Shown: positions 36,655 through 46,520 of the stretch, piece after piece
Position numbering within the stretch: position 1 is the first letter of the stretch
Layout of the letters: every line of letters begins with the position of its first letter
NCBI GenBank assembly: GCA_030695565.1
Contig: JAUYRZ010000017.1
Location: 1 to 46,520 of the forward strand
Direction: 5' to 3'
Length of the DNA stretch: 46,520 bases
Origin: Archangium sp.
Lineage (GTDB): Bacteria > Myxococcota > Myxococcia > Myxococcales > Myxococcaceae
Program-made: the position numbers and the translations under genes
The notes under the pieces: model-generated
Database searches by the model: none
Seen by the model: only the letters and a program-made list of their open reading frames with translations
What the model was told of the DNA's origin: nothing

Positions 36655-39600
36655 TTGAAAACCTTCCGTCTTCTCCTGCTCGCTACCTTTCCGTTCTTCG
36701 CCCTCACGGGCTGCTCCCCCAAGCCGCCGGTCTGTGATCTGTCGACCTGCGGCACGGGGTGTTGCGACCTCAGCGGCCAGTGTCAGCCCGGCTCGGTGGG
36801 TGAAGCGTGCGGCAGCGGCGCCCAGCTCTGCTCGCAGTGTCTGCCAGGTCAGCTGTGCAACCAGGGGTTCTGCCGTGCTTCGGGCACGGGCGGCGGCAGC
36901 GGAGGAGGCACCGGCACGGGTGGCGGCACCGGCGGTGGCACCACGGGGCCCTTGATGTGCGGCGCCGGAAGGACGGCCTGCTCCAGCTCGTGCGTCGACA
37001 CGCGCACCGACGGGCGCAACTGCGGCGCCTGCGGAAATCTCTGCAACTCGAACCAGTTCTGCAGCAGCGGCACCTGCACGTTGCTGCCCGCCGCGTGCGC
37101 GGGCGGCTGCCCGTCGGGTTTCTTCTGCACCCCCGGCAACGAGTGCAAGCCGGGCTGCGCGGCCAACGCCGACTGCCCTCAGCCGGGCTCCTGCGACACC
37201 CGCCTCAACGCGTGCACCTGCTTGACCGGCTTCCACGCCTGCGGCCAGGCCTGTGAAGCCGACAACAACACCGGCGCTTGCGGCCCTTCGTGCGCGAGCT
37301 GTGACGGCGTGCCCAACGCGGTGGCGGCCTGCACCGGCAATCGCTGTGACTTCACCTGCAACCCCGGGCTCCACCGCTGCGGCAACGAGTGCAAGAGCGA
37401 CAACGACATCGCCACCTGCGGCACCAGCTGCACGCCGTGTACGCCGCCTCCGAACTCGGTGGCCTTCTGCGCGAACGCCGCCTGCGACTTCGCCTGCAAC
37501 TCGGGCTTCCACCGCTGCGGCAACGCGTGCGTGGCGAACAACTCGGTCGACTCCTGCGGCGCCAGCTCGTGCTCGCCCTGCACGGCGCCGGCGAACGGCA
37601 CGGCCACCTGCAACGGCTTCTCGTGTGACTTCACCTGCAACGCCGGCTTCCACCGCTGCGGCAGCGCGTGCGTGTCGAACACCTCGGTCAACTCCTGCGG
37701 CTCGTCCTGCTCCGCGTGCACGCCGCCCTCGAACTCCACCGCCAGCTGTGACGGCGTGTCGTGCGGCTTCACCTGCAACAGCGGCTCGCACGGCTGCAAC
37801 GGCGCGTGTGTCTCGAACCTCTCGGTGAACTCCTGCGGCGCGACCTCGTGTACGCCCTGCACGCCGCCTTTCAACGGCGTCGCCACCTGCAACGGCGTCA
37901 GCTGCGACTTCACCTGCAACACCGGCACGCACCGCTGTAGCTCGACCTGCGCCACCAACACCGACGTCAACTCGTGTGGCAGCAGCTGCACCCCGTGCCC
38001 CAACGGGCCGGCCAACTCGGTGCGCACCTGCAACGGCGCGGCGTGCGGCTGGCAGTGCGCCACCGGCTTCCATGATTGCGGAGGCACCTGCGTCTCCAAC
38101 ACCAGCGTCACCCAGTGCGGCGCGGCGTGCACCCTGTGCCCCGCGGTGGCCAACGCGGTGCCCCAGTGCCTCGGCGGCGCCTGCGACTTCGCCTGCAACG
38201 TGGGCTTCCACAAATGCGGCAGCGCCTGCGTGGCGAACACCGACGTCAACGCCTGCGGCAGCTCGTGCAGCCCGTGCCCCAACGGCCCGGCGAACTCCAC
38301 GCGCACCTGCAACGGCACCAGCTGCGGCTTCAGCTGCGGTGGTGGCTTCAACGCCTGCGGCGGTGAGTGCGTGCCGCCCGACTTCGCCAGCGCCTGCGGT
38401 TCGGCCTGCTCGGCGTGTACGGCCACGGGCACCTTCGATCGTCCCATCTGCTCCGGAGGCGCGTGCGGTACCGCGTGCATCACCAGCTGCAACTCGGCCT
38501 GCGTCGACGTGACGCGCGATCCGGCCAACTGCGGCGCCTGCAACCAGGCCTGCAGTGGCGGCCAGGCGTGCACCGGCGGTGAGTGCCGCGCGAGCTGCAC
38601 CACTGGCCCCGCCTTCGATGGCGCCTTGCCGTACGTGCCGGTGAGCGCGAACGCTGGGTACAAGTTGCTGGTGGAGGATCTCAACGGCGATGGCCGGGTC
38701 GACCTGGTCGACAACGGGTCCACCGCGGGCCTCCACGTGCGGTACTCGAACGCCGACGGCACCTTCCAGGCGCCGGTGTTGATGGGTACCGCCAGCAGCC
38801 GCGCGAACTCGTTCGTGCTGGTCGACGTCAACGCCGACGGCCGCAAGGACATCGTGGCCACCCGCGCTTCGACCGTCACCCCCAACGTGTTCGTGTGGCT
38901 GAACACCGGCACGGCCTTCACGGCGACCTCGTCGATCGGCATGTCGGGCTACCAACCGAGCCTGGTGATGGTGGCCGACATCAACAACGACACGCGGCCC
39001 GACCTCATCGTGCCGGCCAGCGCGACCTACTTCTTCTATTTCGTGCAGACGGTGAGCAACACGTTCCCCACCACGTACTCGCACTGGTCGACCAACACCT
39101 TGACCAACCCGATCTACGGCGAGGTGGGCGACTTCAACAAAGACAGCCGGCCCGACCTGGTGGTGGCCACCACCACGCAGTACCAGGTGCTGCTGAGCAA
39201 CCCGGCGGCCTCCTTCACCAGCCCCATCACCGCGTGGTCGCCGCAGACCTCGACCGCGTTGACCAGCATCGGCGGGGTGAAGGTGGCTGACTTGAACGCC
39301 GACACCAACCTCGATCTGATCTTCCGCACCGCCTCGTCGGGTCACGTCGTGCTGGGCACCGGCACCGCCACCTTCAACGCCGGCACCGCGCTCACGTTCC
39401 CCGGCGCTCCGGGCTCGGCGATCCTTCCGGTCGATCTGAACGGCGACTCGGTGCTCGACCTCGTCTCCGGTGGCAGCGGGTTGGTCTACTACTCGATGGC
39501 CAGCGCGCCGGGCGTGTGGCCCACGGCCAGCAGCAGGCTGCTCAACGCGGCGGACACCCAGCAGATCGCCATCGGCGCCGGCCAGCTGATCGGCACGGCC

Positions 39601-40704
39601 GCGCCGGAGATCTTCAGCGCGCCGCAGAGCTCCACCTCCGTGCAGGTGAGCATTCTGCTCAACGACGGCACGGCCACCTTGCCGGGGGCGCGGGTGAGCG
39701 GTACCTCCACCACCAACGCGGCGGCTGCGACGGGCGACGTGGATGGTGATGGCGATCGGGACCTGCTGGTCGCGCCGGCGATCGGCACCGGCGGCTCGGG
39801 TACGGGCTCGGTGCTGGTGGGCGACAACACCGGCACCTTCGGGGCGGCGCTCTCCACGGTTGCGCTGCGGGGTGACGAACTCGCGTTCGGCCGCCTCAAC
39901 GGCGATGCCTTCGCCGATCTGGTGGCGAGCATCGAGAGCACCACCACCCCCGGCGTCGACGTGTTCCTCGGCGGCGCGGCGGGCACCTTCGCGGCGCCGG
40001 TGCGGCTGGCCACCACCTCGTTGCCCACGCGCGTCGCCATCGCCAACGTCGACAGCGACGCCATCGCCGACATCGTGGTGGGCACCACCACCGCCGTCGA
40101 GTGGTTCCGCGGCAACGGCGACGGCACTTTCGGCGCGGCGCAGGTGGCCGTGGCGGGGCAGGGCAACACCCAGGCCTTCGCGGTCGCCGACCTGAACCTC
40201 GACGGCAAGGCCGACCTGCTGGTCAACAGCGGCACCACCACCGGCACGCTGCGGGTGTTCCTCGGCTACGGCACCGGCGCCTTCGCGCTGACTGCCTTCG
40301 CCACGGTGACCACCGGCCTGGCCAACGACGTGGTGGCCACCGACTTCGATCGTGACGGCCGGCTCGACGTGGCCGTCGGTACCTCGACTGGAGTGGCGCT
40401 CTTCAAGGGCTCGGGCAGCGGCGCGTTGGTGGCGCAGACGCCGCAGAGCCAGCTGCTGGGCCGGCTCAACGTGGCCGACCTCGACAACGACGGCTTCATG
40501 GATCTGATCAGCATGAACGGCGAAGTGCAGGTGGCGCGCGGCCAGGCGAACTTCACCTTCTTCGCCCGCCAGAACTTCGTGCCGGGCCGCCCGCTGGTGC
40601 CGGGCACGCTGCTGGTCGACCGGTTCAACGGCGACACGTTCCGCGACGTGCTGGTGCTGTCGACCAACACCGAGGTGTGGACGTACACCGGCCTGTGCCG
40701 CTGA
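36655..40704 (+). CDS. very large Cys-repeat / FG-GAP lipoprotein
   Basis: From TTG 36655 the product has 1349 residues. The signal ends in ALTGC (Cys20, lipobox). After a Cys-rich start and a Gly/Thr/Ser linker (near 82-102) comes a STIG-like segment (CGACGNLC), then nine tandem units of about 46 residues with up to eight Cys each (37219-38475, CN-GFHRCG-ACV form). Thirteen FG-GAP/VCBS Ca-binding loops of the form DxNxDGxxD follow (for example DLNGDGRVDL, DVDGDGDRDL, DLDNDGFMDL), making a beta-propeller. It would sit on the outer membrane as a sugar- or protein-binding surface protein. No start has a strong ribosome site; TTG 36592 is an alternative. No neighbour explains it. Confidence 0.88.
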   Translation: MKTFRLLLLATFPFFALTGCSPKPPVCDLSTCGTGCCDLSGQCQPGSVGEACGSGAQLCSQCLPGQLCNQGFCRASGTGGGSGGGTGTGGGTGGGTTGPLMCGAGRTACSSSCVDTRTDGRNCGACGNLCNSNQFCSSGTCTLLPAACAGGCPSGFFCTPGNECKPGCAANADCPQPGSCDTRLNACTCLTGFHACGQACEADNNTGACGPSCASCDGVPNAVAACTGNRCDFTCNPGLHRCGNECKSDNDIATCGTSCTPCTPPPNSVAFCANAACDFACNSGFHRCGNACVANNSVDSCGASSCSPCTAPANGTATCNGFSCDFTCNAGFHRCGSACVSNTSVNSCGSSCSACTPPSNSTASCDGVSCGFTCNSGSHGCNGACVSNLSVNSCGATSCTPCTPPFNGVATCNGVSCDFTCNTGTHRCSSTCATNTDVNSCGSSCTPCPNGPANSVRTCNGAACGWQCATGFHDCGGTCVSNTSVTQCGAACTLCPAVANAVPQCLGGACDFACNVGFHKCGSACVANTDVNACGSSCSPCPNGPANSTRTCNGTSCGFSCGGGFNACGGECVPPDFASACGSACSACTATGTFDRPICSGGACGTACITSCNSACVDVTRDPANCGACNQACSGGQACTGGECRASCTTGPAFDGALPYVPVSANAGYKLLVEDLNGDGRVDLVDNGSTAGLHVRYSNADGTFQAPVLMGTASSRANSFVLVDVNADGRKDIVATRASTVTPNVFVWLNTGTAFTATSSIGMSGYQPSLVMVADINNDTRPDLIVPASATYFFYFVQTVSNTFPTTYSHWSTNTLTNPIYGEVGDFNKDSRPDLVVATTTQYQVLLSNPAASFTSPITAWSPQTSTALTSIGGVKVADLNADTNLDLIFRTASSGHVVLGTGTATFNAGTALTFPGAPGSAILPVDLNGDSVLDLVSGGSGLVYYSMASAPGVWPTASSRLLNAADTQQIAIGAGQLIGTAAPEIFSAPQSSTSVQVSILLNDGTATLPGARVSGTSTTNAAAATGDVDGDGDRDLLVAPAIGTGGSGTGSVLVGDNTGTFGAALSTVALRGDELAFGRLNGDAFADLVASIESTTTPGVDVFLGGAAGTFAAPVRLATTSLPTRVAIANVDSDAIADIVVGTTTAVEWFRGNGDGTFGAAQVAVAGQGNTQAFAVADLNLDGKADLLVNSGTTTGTLRVFLGYGTGAFALTAFATVTTGLANDVVATDFDRDGRLDVAVGTSTGVALFKGSGSGALVAQTPQSQLLGRLNVADLDNDGFMDLISMNGEVQVARGQANFTFFARQNFVPGRPLVPGTLLVDRFNGDTFRDVLVLSTNTEVWTYTGLCR
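37219..38475 (+). repeat. nine tandem Cys-rich coding units
   Basis: Nine in-frame units of 138-141 bases encode the pattern C-N-x-G-F-H-R-C-G-x-A-C-V-x-N followed by S-C-G-x-S-C-x-x-C-T and C-N-G-x-x-C-x-F-T. The first and last units are the least regular. Length differences are single codons, so recombination between units is expected. Confidence 0.9.
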
Positions 40705-40726
40705 GCGGGGGGCAACGGGCTGAAAT

Positions 40727-40753
40727 TGCATGGTTTCCACGCGAGACCATGCA
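40727..40753. promoter_or_regulatory. inverted repeat 1 upstream of the polyprenyl synthase operon
   Basis: TGCATGGT-N11-ACCATGCA is a perfect 8-bp inverted repeat. No T-run follows, so it looks more like an operator than a terminator, though it may also end the lipoprotein transcript. Confidence 0.5.
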
Positions 40754-40771
40754 GTTCAAAACGGCTTGAAC
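40754..40771. promoter_or_regulatory. inverted repeat 2, 13 bases before the polyprenyl synthase ATG
   Basis: GTTCAA-AACGGC-TTGAAC is a perfect 18-base inverted repeat starting directly after repeat 1. Its size fits a MarR-type dimer. A MarR/GbsR-like gene is third-party evidence: it overlaps the synthase stop, so autoregulation is likely. Confidence 0.5.
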
Positions 40772-40784
40772 TATATGAACGGGC

Positions 40785-41774
40785 ATGGACGCCCCTCCCG
40801 AGGCCTTTGGCGCTTTCAAGCCGTTCCTCAGCCAGGTCGAGTCGCACATCACGGCTCAGCTGGGTGGTGAACAACCCAAACCCGACGACACGCTGCTGCT
40901 GGCGGCGCGTCACCTGTGCCTGAAGGCGGGCAAACGCGCGCGGCCGATGCTGGTGAAGATCTTCGGCGACACGTTGGGGGTGCCGGAGTCGAAGCTGGTC
41001 GACCCCGCAGTCGCCGCAGAGCTCATTCACGCGGCCTCGTTGCTCCACGACGACGTGGTGGACAACGGCATGTTTCGCCGCGGCAAGCCGACGGTGAACG
41101 CGCGCTGGGGCAACATCGTGGCGGTGATGTCGGGCGACCTGCTGCTGTCGGGCGCGCTGCTGCGCTTGAGCAAGTTCGACGCGCGGGTCACCGAAGCGGC
41201 CCTGTCCACCGTGACCGAGATGACCCGCGCCGCGATGGATGAGGTGGAAGCGCGCGGCAACCTCGAGCTGACCCTGGAGCAGCTCAAAGCAATCGGGGAG
41301 GGCAAGACCGGCTCGTTGTTCGGCTTCTGTGGCCGGGCCGCGGCGCTGGTGGCGGGTGATGAAGACGCCGCGCGAAGATTCGACGCGTTCGGCCGGCGCA
41401 TCGGGGTGGCCTTTCAGATGGCCGACGACATCCGCGACATCTCCGGCACCGACGAAGGCAAGCCGCAGTACGCCGACCTGCAGTCGCGTACGCCCAACCT
41501 GCCCGTGGTGCTGGCGGTCTCCCGCGACGCGCGCTTGAAGAAGCGCATCTCCGAGGCCTGGGGCTGGAGCGCGCTGACCGCCGACAAAGTCAGAGAGCTC
41601 GGCACGGCCGTGTTGGTGACCGGCGCGCTCGACGAGGCGACCGTCATGATGAACCAGGAGATCGACGCCGCGGTGCAGGCGCTCGGGCCCTACGCGCAGC
41701 GCGAGTCGGGGGCGAACCTGGTGATGTGGGCACGCACCCTGGCGCGCGGCATCGCGCTGAAGGGAGCGGCATGA
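40785..41774 (+). CDS. trans-polyprenyl diphosphate synthase
   Basis: The 329-residue enzyme has GKRARP (49-54), the first aspartate motif DDVVD (89-93) and the second DDIRD (214-218) in FQMADDIRD. It should condense isopentenyl diphosphate onto an allylic primer to give an all-trans chain (octaprenyl/solanesyl-like); chain length cannot be set from sequence. It probably serves quinone or carotenoid/terpenoid supply. The stop overlaps the following regulator gene by four bases. Confidence 0.93.
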   Translation: MDAPPEAFGAFKPFLSQVESHITAQLGGEQPKPDDTLLLAARHLCLKAGKRARPMLVKIFGDTLGVPESKLVDPAVAAELIHAASLLHDDVVDNGMFRRGKPTVNARWGNIVAVMSGDLLLSGALLRLSKFDARVTEAALSTVTEMTRAAMDEVEARGNLELTLEQLKAIGEGKTGSLFGFCGRAAALVAGDEDAARRFDAFGRRIGVAFQMADDIRDISGTDEGKPQYADLQSRTPNLPVVLAVSRDARLKKRISEAWGWSALTADKVRELGTAVLVTGALDEATVMMNQEIDAAVQALGPYAQRESGANLVMWARTLARGIALKGAA

Positions 41775-42319
41775 AGGGATACCTCTGGCAGGAGGCCTCG
41801 ACCGAGGAGCACCCGAAGAAGCTGCTCCACTGGGAGAACGTGGCCATCGACGCGGTGGGCAACGTCATCGAGTTCTGGGGCTTCAAGCGCAACCAGGGCC
41901 GGGTGTGGGCGCTGCTGTACCTGCGAGACGTGGCGCTCTCCGCGGCCGAGATCGAGAAGGAGCTCTCGCTGAGCAAAGGCGGCGTCTCCATGCTCACCCG
42001 CGATCTGGAGCGCTGGGGCGTGGTGCTGCGCGTGCGCACGCCTGGTGATTCGTCATGGCGGTACCGGGCCGAGACCGACCTGCTCAAGATGGCCAGGCGG
42101 GTGATCGAGGAGCGCGAGTTCTCCTTCATCGCGCGCATCCGGGCGGATCTCGAAGAAGCCCGCAAGCTCGCCGAAGCAGACGCAGCGACCACCAAGTCTC
42201 AGATTCAACGGCTGCGCCGCATGGAGACGCTGGCGGAGGCCACCGAGAAGGCGCTCCGGTTGTTCCTCAAGACCTCCCGCCTCGACGTGGGCAGCATGTT
42301 CGATGTGTTTCGCACCTGA
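41771..42319 (+). CDS. MarR/GbsR-like transcription regulator
   Basis: The 182-residue protein from ATG 41771 has a winged helix: LSAAEIEKELSLSKGGVSMLTRDLERWGVVLRV is the recognition region, followed by a long coiled coil (about 110-160, FIARIRADLEEARKLAEADAATT) for dimerisation, as in GbsR-type members. Its overlap with polyprenyl synthase makes it the natural regulator of that operon, through the inverted repeats at 40727-40771. Confidence 0.82.
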   Translation: MKGYLWQEASTEEHPKKLLHWENVAIDAVGNVIEFWGFKRNQGRVWALLYLRDVALSAAEIEKELSLSKGGVSMLTRDLERWGVVLRVRTPGDSSWRYRAETDLLKMARRVIEEREFSFIARIRADLEEARKLAEADAATTKSQIQRLRRMETLAEATEKALRLFLKTSRLDVGSMFDVFRT

Positions 42320-42352
42320 CCTGCGGGGCCGAACGGCGTTACAGAGCGCGGT

Positions 42353-42874
42353 ATGGACGCGCACTACGACATCGTCATGAAGGCCCGGCAGCAGGCCGGT
42401 GAAGGCAGCCGTTTCTACTTCGCGTACTCGACCATTCTCGACCGCGCGGCGTTCGAGGAGTGGCGCGCCCAGCACGCCTACGAGTTCTTCGATCTGCCCG
42501 AGGGGCGGCCCGGTGAAGCGGTCGAGCTGACGCTGGTCTACGACTTCCCCTCGCGCTGGTGGGGCGGGCGCGTGGCGGGCCTTGCTGATGAGAAGAACGG
42601 CGTGGTGCACGGCCTGGTGTTCGAGATCGCCGAGAAGGACTGGGCGATCATTCAGCACAAAGAAGGCGCGGTCACGGGCATGTGCATCGAGCGGCAAGTG
42701 CAGGTGAAGGTGGCGGGTGGGGTGGTCGAGGCCACCGCGTTCACCACCAACCCTCAGCGCGCTTCGAGTGACGGCCCGGTGAGTGATCGGTTCGTCGAGG
42801 CGCTCACCCGCGGCGCTCAGGCGGCGAAGTTGCCCGCGCCGTGGCTCGAAAAAGTGCGAGCACTCGCCAAGTGA
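42353..42874 (+). CDS. gamma-glutamylcyclotransferase-like (AIG2) protein
   Basis: The 173-residue protein fits the GGCT fold: FYFAYSTILDRAAFEEW at 21 takes the place of the YGSNL loop, with YGSN changed to YSTI; VHGLVFEIAEKDWAIIQHKEG holds the Glu that acts as catalytic base in this family (in KEG). Substrate is likely a gamma-glutamyl compound, but the altered loop makes activity uncertain. It is the last gene of the run before a repeat hairpin. Confidence 0.72.
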   Translation: MDAHYDIVMKARQQAGEGSRFYFAYSTILDRAAFEEWRAQHAYEFFDLPEGRPGEAVELTLVYDFPSRWWGGRVAGLADEKNGVVHGLVFEIAEKDWAIIQHKEGAVTGMCIERQVQVKVAGGVVEATAFTTNPQRASSDGPVSDRFVEALTRGAQAAKLPAPWLEKVRALAK

Positions 42875-42885
42875 GAATCGTGCCT

Positions 42886-42976
42886 CCCTCTCCCTCTGGG
42901 AGAGGGTCGGGGTGAGGGTGCCGTGGTCGAGAAGGCGCGGGTTGAAGCGCTGCTGCCGAGGCCCTCACCCCAACCC
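42886..42976. repeat. intergenic hairpin repeat, copy 8, with an inverted partner
   Basis: The stem 42886-42894 with 42898-42906 and flank GGGGTGAGGG matches copy 1 nearly base for base. A reversed half (CCCTCACCCCAACCC, 42962-42976) lies 45 bases on, so the whole could fold as a long hairpin between convergent genes. Confidence 0.85.
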
Positions 42977-42986
42977 ACTTCATTGA

Positions 42987-43520
42987 TCATTGACGTTGGA
43001 TGCCATCGTTGGCGTTGCGGGCCATGTCTTGCTCGAAGTGGTGGCTGAGGGTCAACGCGCACCTCTCGAGTTCCTCGGTTTGAAACGCGTCGAGCTCGGC
43101 TTTCGAACCCTTGTGCTCATCGCTGAGCAACACATACGACTGCCACACGATGCCCGTCCTCTTGGTTCCAGGAATCAGATCCGTCGCCGACGCGAAGCAG
43201 GCCACAGATGTGCTCGTCATGATCACCGTGAGCTCCAGTGTCGGAGTGACGACACGGCTCGTTCCTTCGCCCAGATCGATCCTCACCCCCGTTGCGCGGG
43301 TCGAGACTCCGACACGAGCCAACGCTGCGCTGAAGGACTTCTCGATCTTCCCGAGCGCCGCTTTGTCTTGACTGCTTGACCTCGTTGACGCGAGCCGCAC
43401 CGTCGGCTGCCAGCCCTTCTTCGTGAGCAAGGGGAAGTCGAAGAACGAGGTGAAAGACCCGCCAGCGTGACAGACGTTCGCGAGGATCAGGATGAGGCTC
43501 AGTTTTCGCACGCGCCGCAT
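42987..43520 (-). CDS. exported protein of unknown function, 177 residues
   Basis: The protein has a signal peptide (MRRVRKLSLILILANVCHAGG) and no recognised domain. Its middle alternates strands (VRIDLGEGTSRVVTPTLELTVIM). Codon use is less GC-biased than in its neighbours. It is convergent with the GGCT-like gene and stands alone. Confidence 0.65.
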   Translation of the reverse strand: MRRVRKLSLILILANVCHAGGSFTSFFDFPLLTKKGWQPTVRLASTRSSSQDKAALGKIEKSFSAALARVGVSTRATGVRIDLGEGTSRVVTPTLELTVIMTSTSVACFASATDLIPGTKRTGIVWQSYVLLSDEHKGSKAELDAFQTEELERCALTLSHHFEQDMARNANDGIQRQ

Positions 43521-43603
43521 ACTGGCCGAAGCGTTCGGCTATTCAAACCGCCCGGCTTTCCCCCAGGGCTGCGCAGCGAGATGGGAGGGAGCGACACACG
43601 CCT

Positions 43604-45778
<2,175 letters not shown>

Positions 45779-45803
45779 GGGGTCAGCAGCCTGTAACAGA
45801 ACC

Positions 45804-46172
45804 TCAGTTGCAGTTCGCGGTGCTCAGGGGCACCCCCGCGTCGAGCCAACCGATCAGTAACGTCTTCTCTGCCGAATTCAGGGGAGTCGCGTTGAGCGGC
45901 ATGAAGTCTGATTCCACCGCGCCCACCGCCCGCTCAGCCACCGTGCTCCCGCCGAACGGACGTTGGAAATCAGCCTGTGTCACGAGCGGAAACGGAGCGT
46001 ACTGCGTGGGCGGATTGCTGTGGCACACCCGGCACCGCGCGGTCAGCAGGGCATCCACCTCACACGGAATGTGGGGAACACCTGCGTCCATTTCCGGGGA
46101 CGGGGTGGGCGCACCGCACGAAGCGGCGGCCACCCCGGCCACGAACAAGCTGATCAGGGGAACGAGTTGCAC
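45804..46172 (-). CDS. lipoprotein with one CXXCH heme motif
   Basis: From GTG 46172 the 122-residue protein begins with a lipoprotein signal ending in AASC and carries one heme site CRVCH (in LTARCRVCHSNPP), then LNSAEKTLLIGWLDAGVP, the segment seen after the heme site in small monoheme proteins of myxobacteria. A single class I-like cytochrome attached to the envelope is likely. It overlaps the end of the upstream gene by 19 bases. Confidence 0.75.
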   Translation of the reverse strand: MQLVPLISLFVAGVAAASCGAPTPSPEMDAGVPHIPCEVDALLTARCRVCHSNPPTQYAPFPLVTQADFQRPFGGSTVAERAVGAVESDFMPLNATPLNSAEKTLLIGWLDAGVPLSTANCN

Positions 46173-46520
46173 GCCGCCGAGACGAAGTTGAAGTTGTGGC
46201 TCTGCGTGAGGGTGACGTTGGCGGTCACCGCGGGCACCACCTCGCGCCAGATGTGATCGTTCCCGCCGCACTGGTTGTTGCCGTTGACGTCGGCGTAGTA
46301 ATCGACGTTGTACGCGGCGCCAGACTGGAGCAGTCCGGTGAACGTGAAGTTCACGTTTCCGTTCGCCACGACCAACGACTGCGTGTTGAGCACGCCGCCG
46401 TCAGACTGCTGAACGAGCGCCATGCGCACGGTCTGGCCGTTGTGGGGCGAATACCCCGTGCCGTTGAAGACGAGATCGAATCCGGCCGCGCTACCGCCGC
46501 CACCACCTGCGCCGCCGCCG
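46154..46520 (-). CDS. partial Gly-linker exported protein, 5' end outside window
   Basis: At least 122 residues are open to the window edge. A Gly-rich linker comes first, then SAAGFDLVFNGTGY and a beta-rich domain (NGNVNFTFTGLLQSGAAYNVDYYADVNGNNQC). This is the form of myxobacterial surface proteins with a lipobox and Gly linker before a small beta domain, but the start is not visible. It is probably co-transcribed with the CXXCH lipoprotein downstream. Confidence 0.7.
   Translation of the reverse strand, partial: GGGAGGGGGSAAGFDLVFNGTGYSPHNGQTVRMALVQQSDGGVLNTQSLVVANGNVNFTFTGLLQSGAAYNVDYYADVNGNNQCGGNDHIWREVVPAVTANVTLTQSHNFNFVSAACNSFP

Noticed and set aside
37219-38475. CRISPR array
   Set aside because: Repeats are in frame, about 140 bases long and coding for a Cys pattern; there are no short identical repeats with unique spacers.
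36394-40740. A 1448-codon open frame on the minus strand across the Cys-repeat gene
   Set aside because: It is opposite a gene with clear lipobox, repeats and Ca loops. Its product is Ala/Gly/Arg/His-rich with no domain, as expected from reading GC-rich repeats backwards.
46460-46520. GGC/CCG triplet repeat at the window end as a mobile or regulatory repeat
   Set aside because: It codes for a Gly linker in frame with the partial protein.

Overview
The window is very GC-rich, tightly packed DNA that looks like a chromosome segment of a myxobacterium (phylum Myxococcota). This rests on TIGR02996 and DUF2330 families, an FHA enhancer-binding-type AAA protein, a MASE1 hybrid kinase, PilZ, a long Cys-repeat/FG-GAP lipoprotein with a Gly-Thr linker, and many GTG/TTG starts. 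No tRNA, rRNA, CRISPR array, transposase or phage gene was seen. Short CCCTCTCCC/GGGAGAGGG hairpins recur between genes.

Layout. 1-4402: end of a DUF2330 protein, a five-heme cytochrome with TPRs, a tiny basic protein and an unknown exported protein. 4498-9437: thiolase and the two subunits of 3-oxoacid CoA-transferase, together a route from acetoacetate to acetyl-CoA, with a MASE1 hybrid histidine kinase on the other strand between them. 9466-12549: PilZ protein, m5U RNA methyltransferase and a CoxE-type VWA protein. 12546-18232 (minus): lipoprotein, FHA-AAA protein with a deleted GAFTGA loop, small possible beta-grasp protein, E1-like ThiF protein, TIGR02996 protein and a GT-C-like membrane protein. 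Upstream of this run lies a candidate structured RNA of about 110 nt (18250-18359).

18455-29755: unknown protein, glutaredoxin, groES-groEL under a CIRCE operator, a two-gene operon of unknown proteins, Nudix hydrolase, rpoZ with a good promoter and terminator, flippase, methyltransferase, DUF2520 protein and a Clp ATPase without middle domain. 30038-36584: YIP1 protein followed by a complete tripartite efflux operon (TolC-like, adaptor, ATPase and two separate MacB-type permeases). 36655-40704: the 1349-residue lipoprotein. 40785-46520: polyprenyl synthase with a MarR/GbsR-like regulator behind a pair of inverted repeats, a GGCT-like protein, an unknown exported protein, glycogen branching enzyme, a CXXCH lipoprotein, and a protein cut by the window end.

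The strongest candidates for something not yet described are the Ub-like/E1/TIGR02996/FHA-AAA cluster and the structured RNA in front of it. Function there is inference; everything else is mostly recognisable housekeeping or envelope biology.
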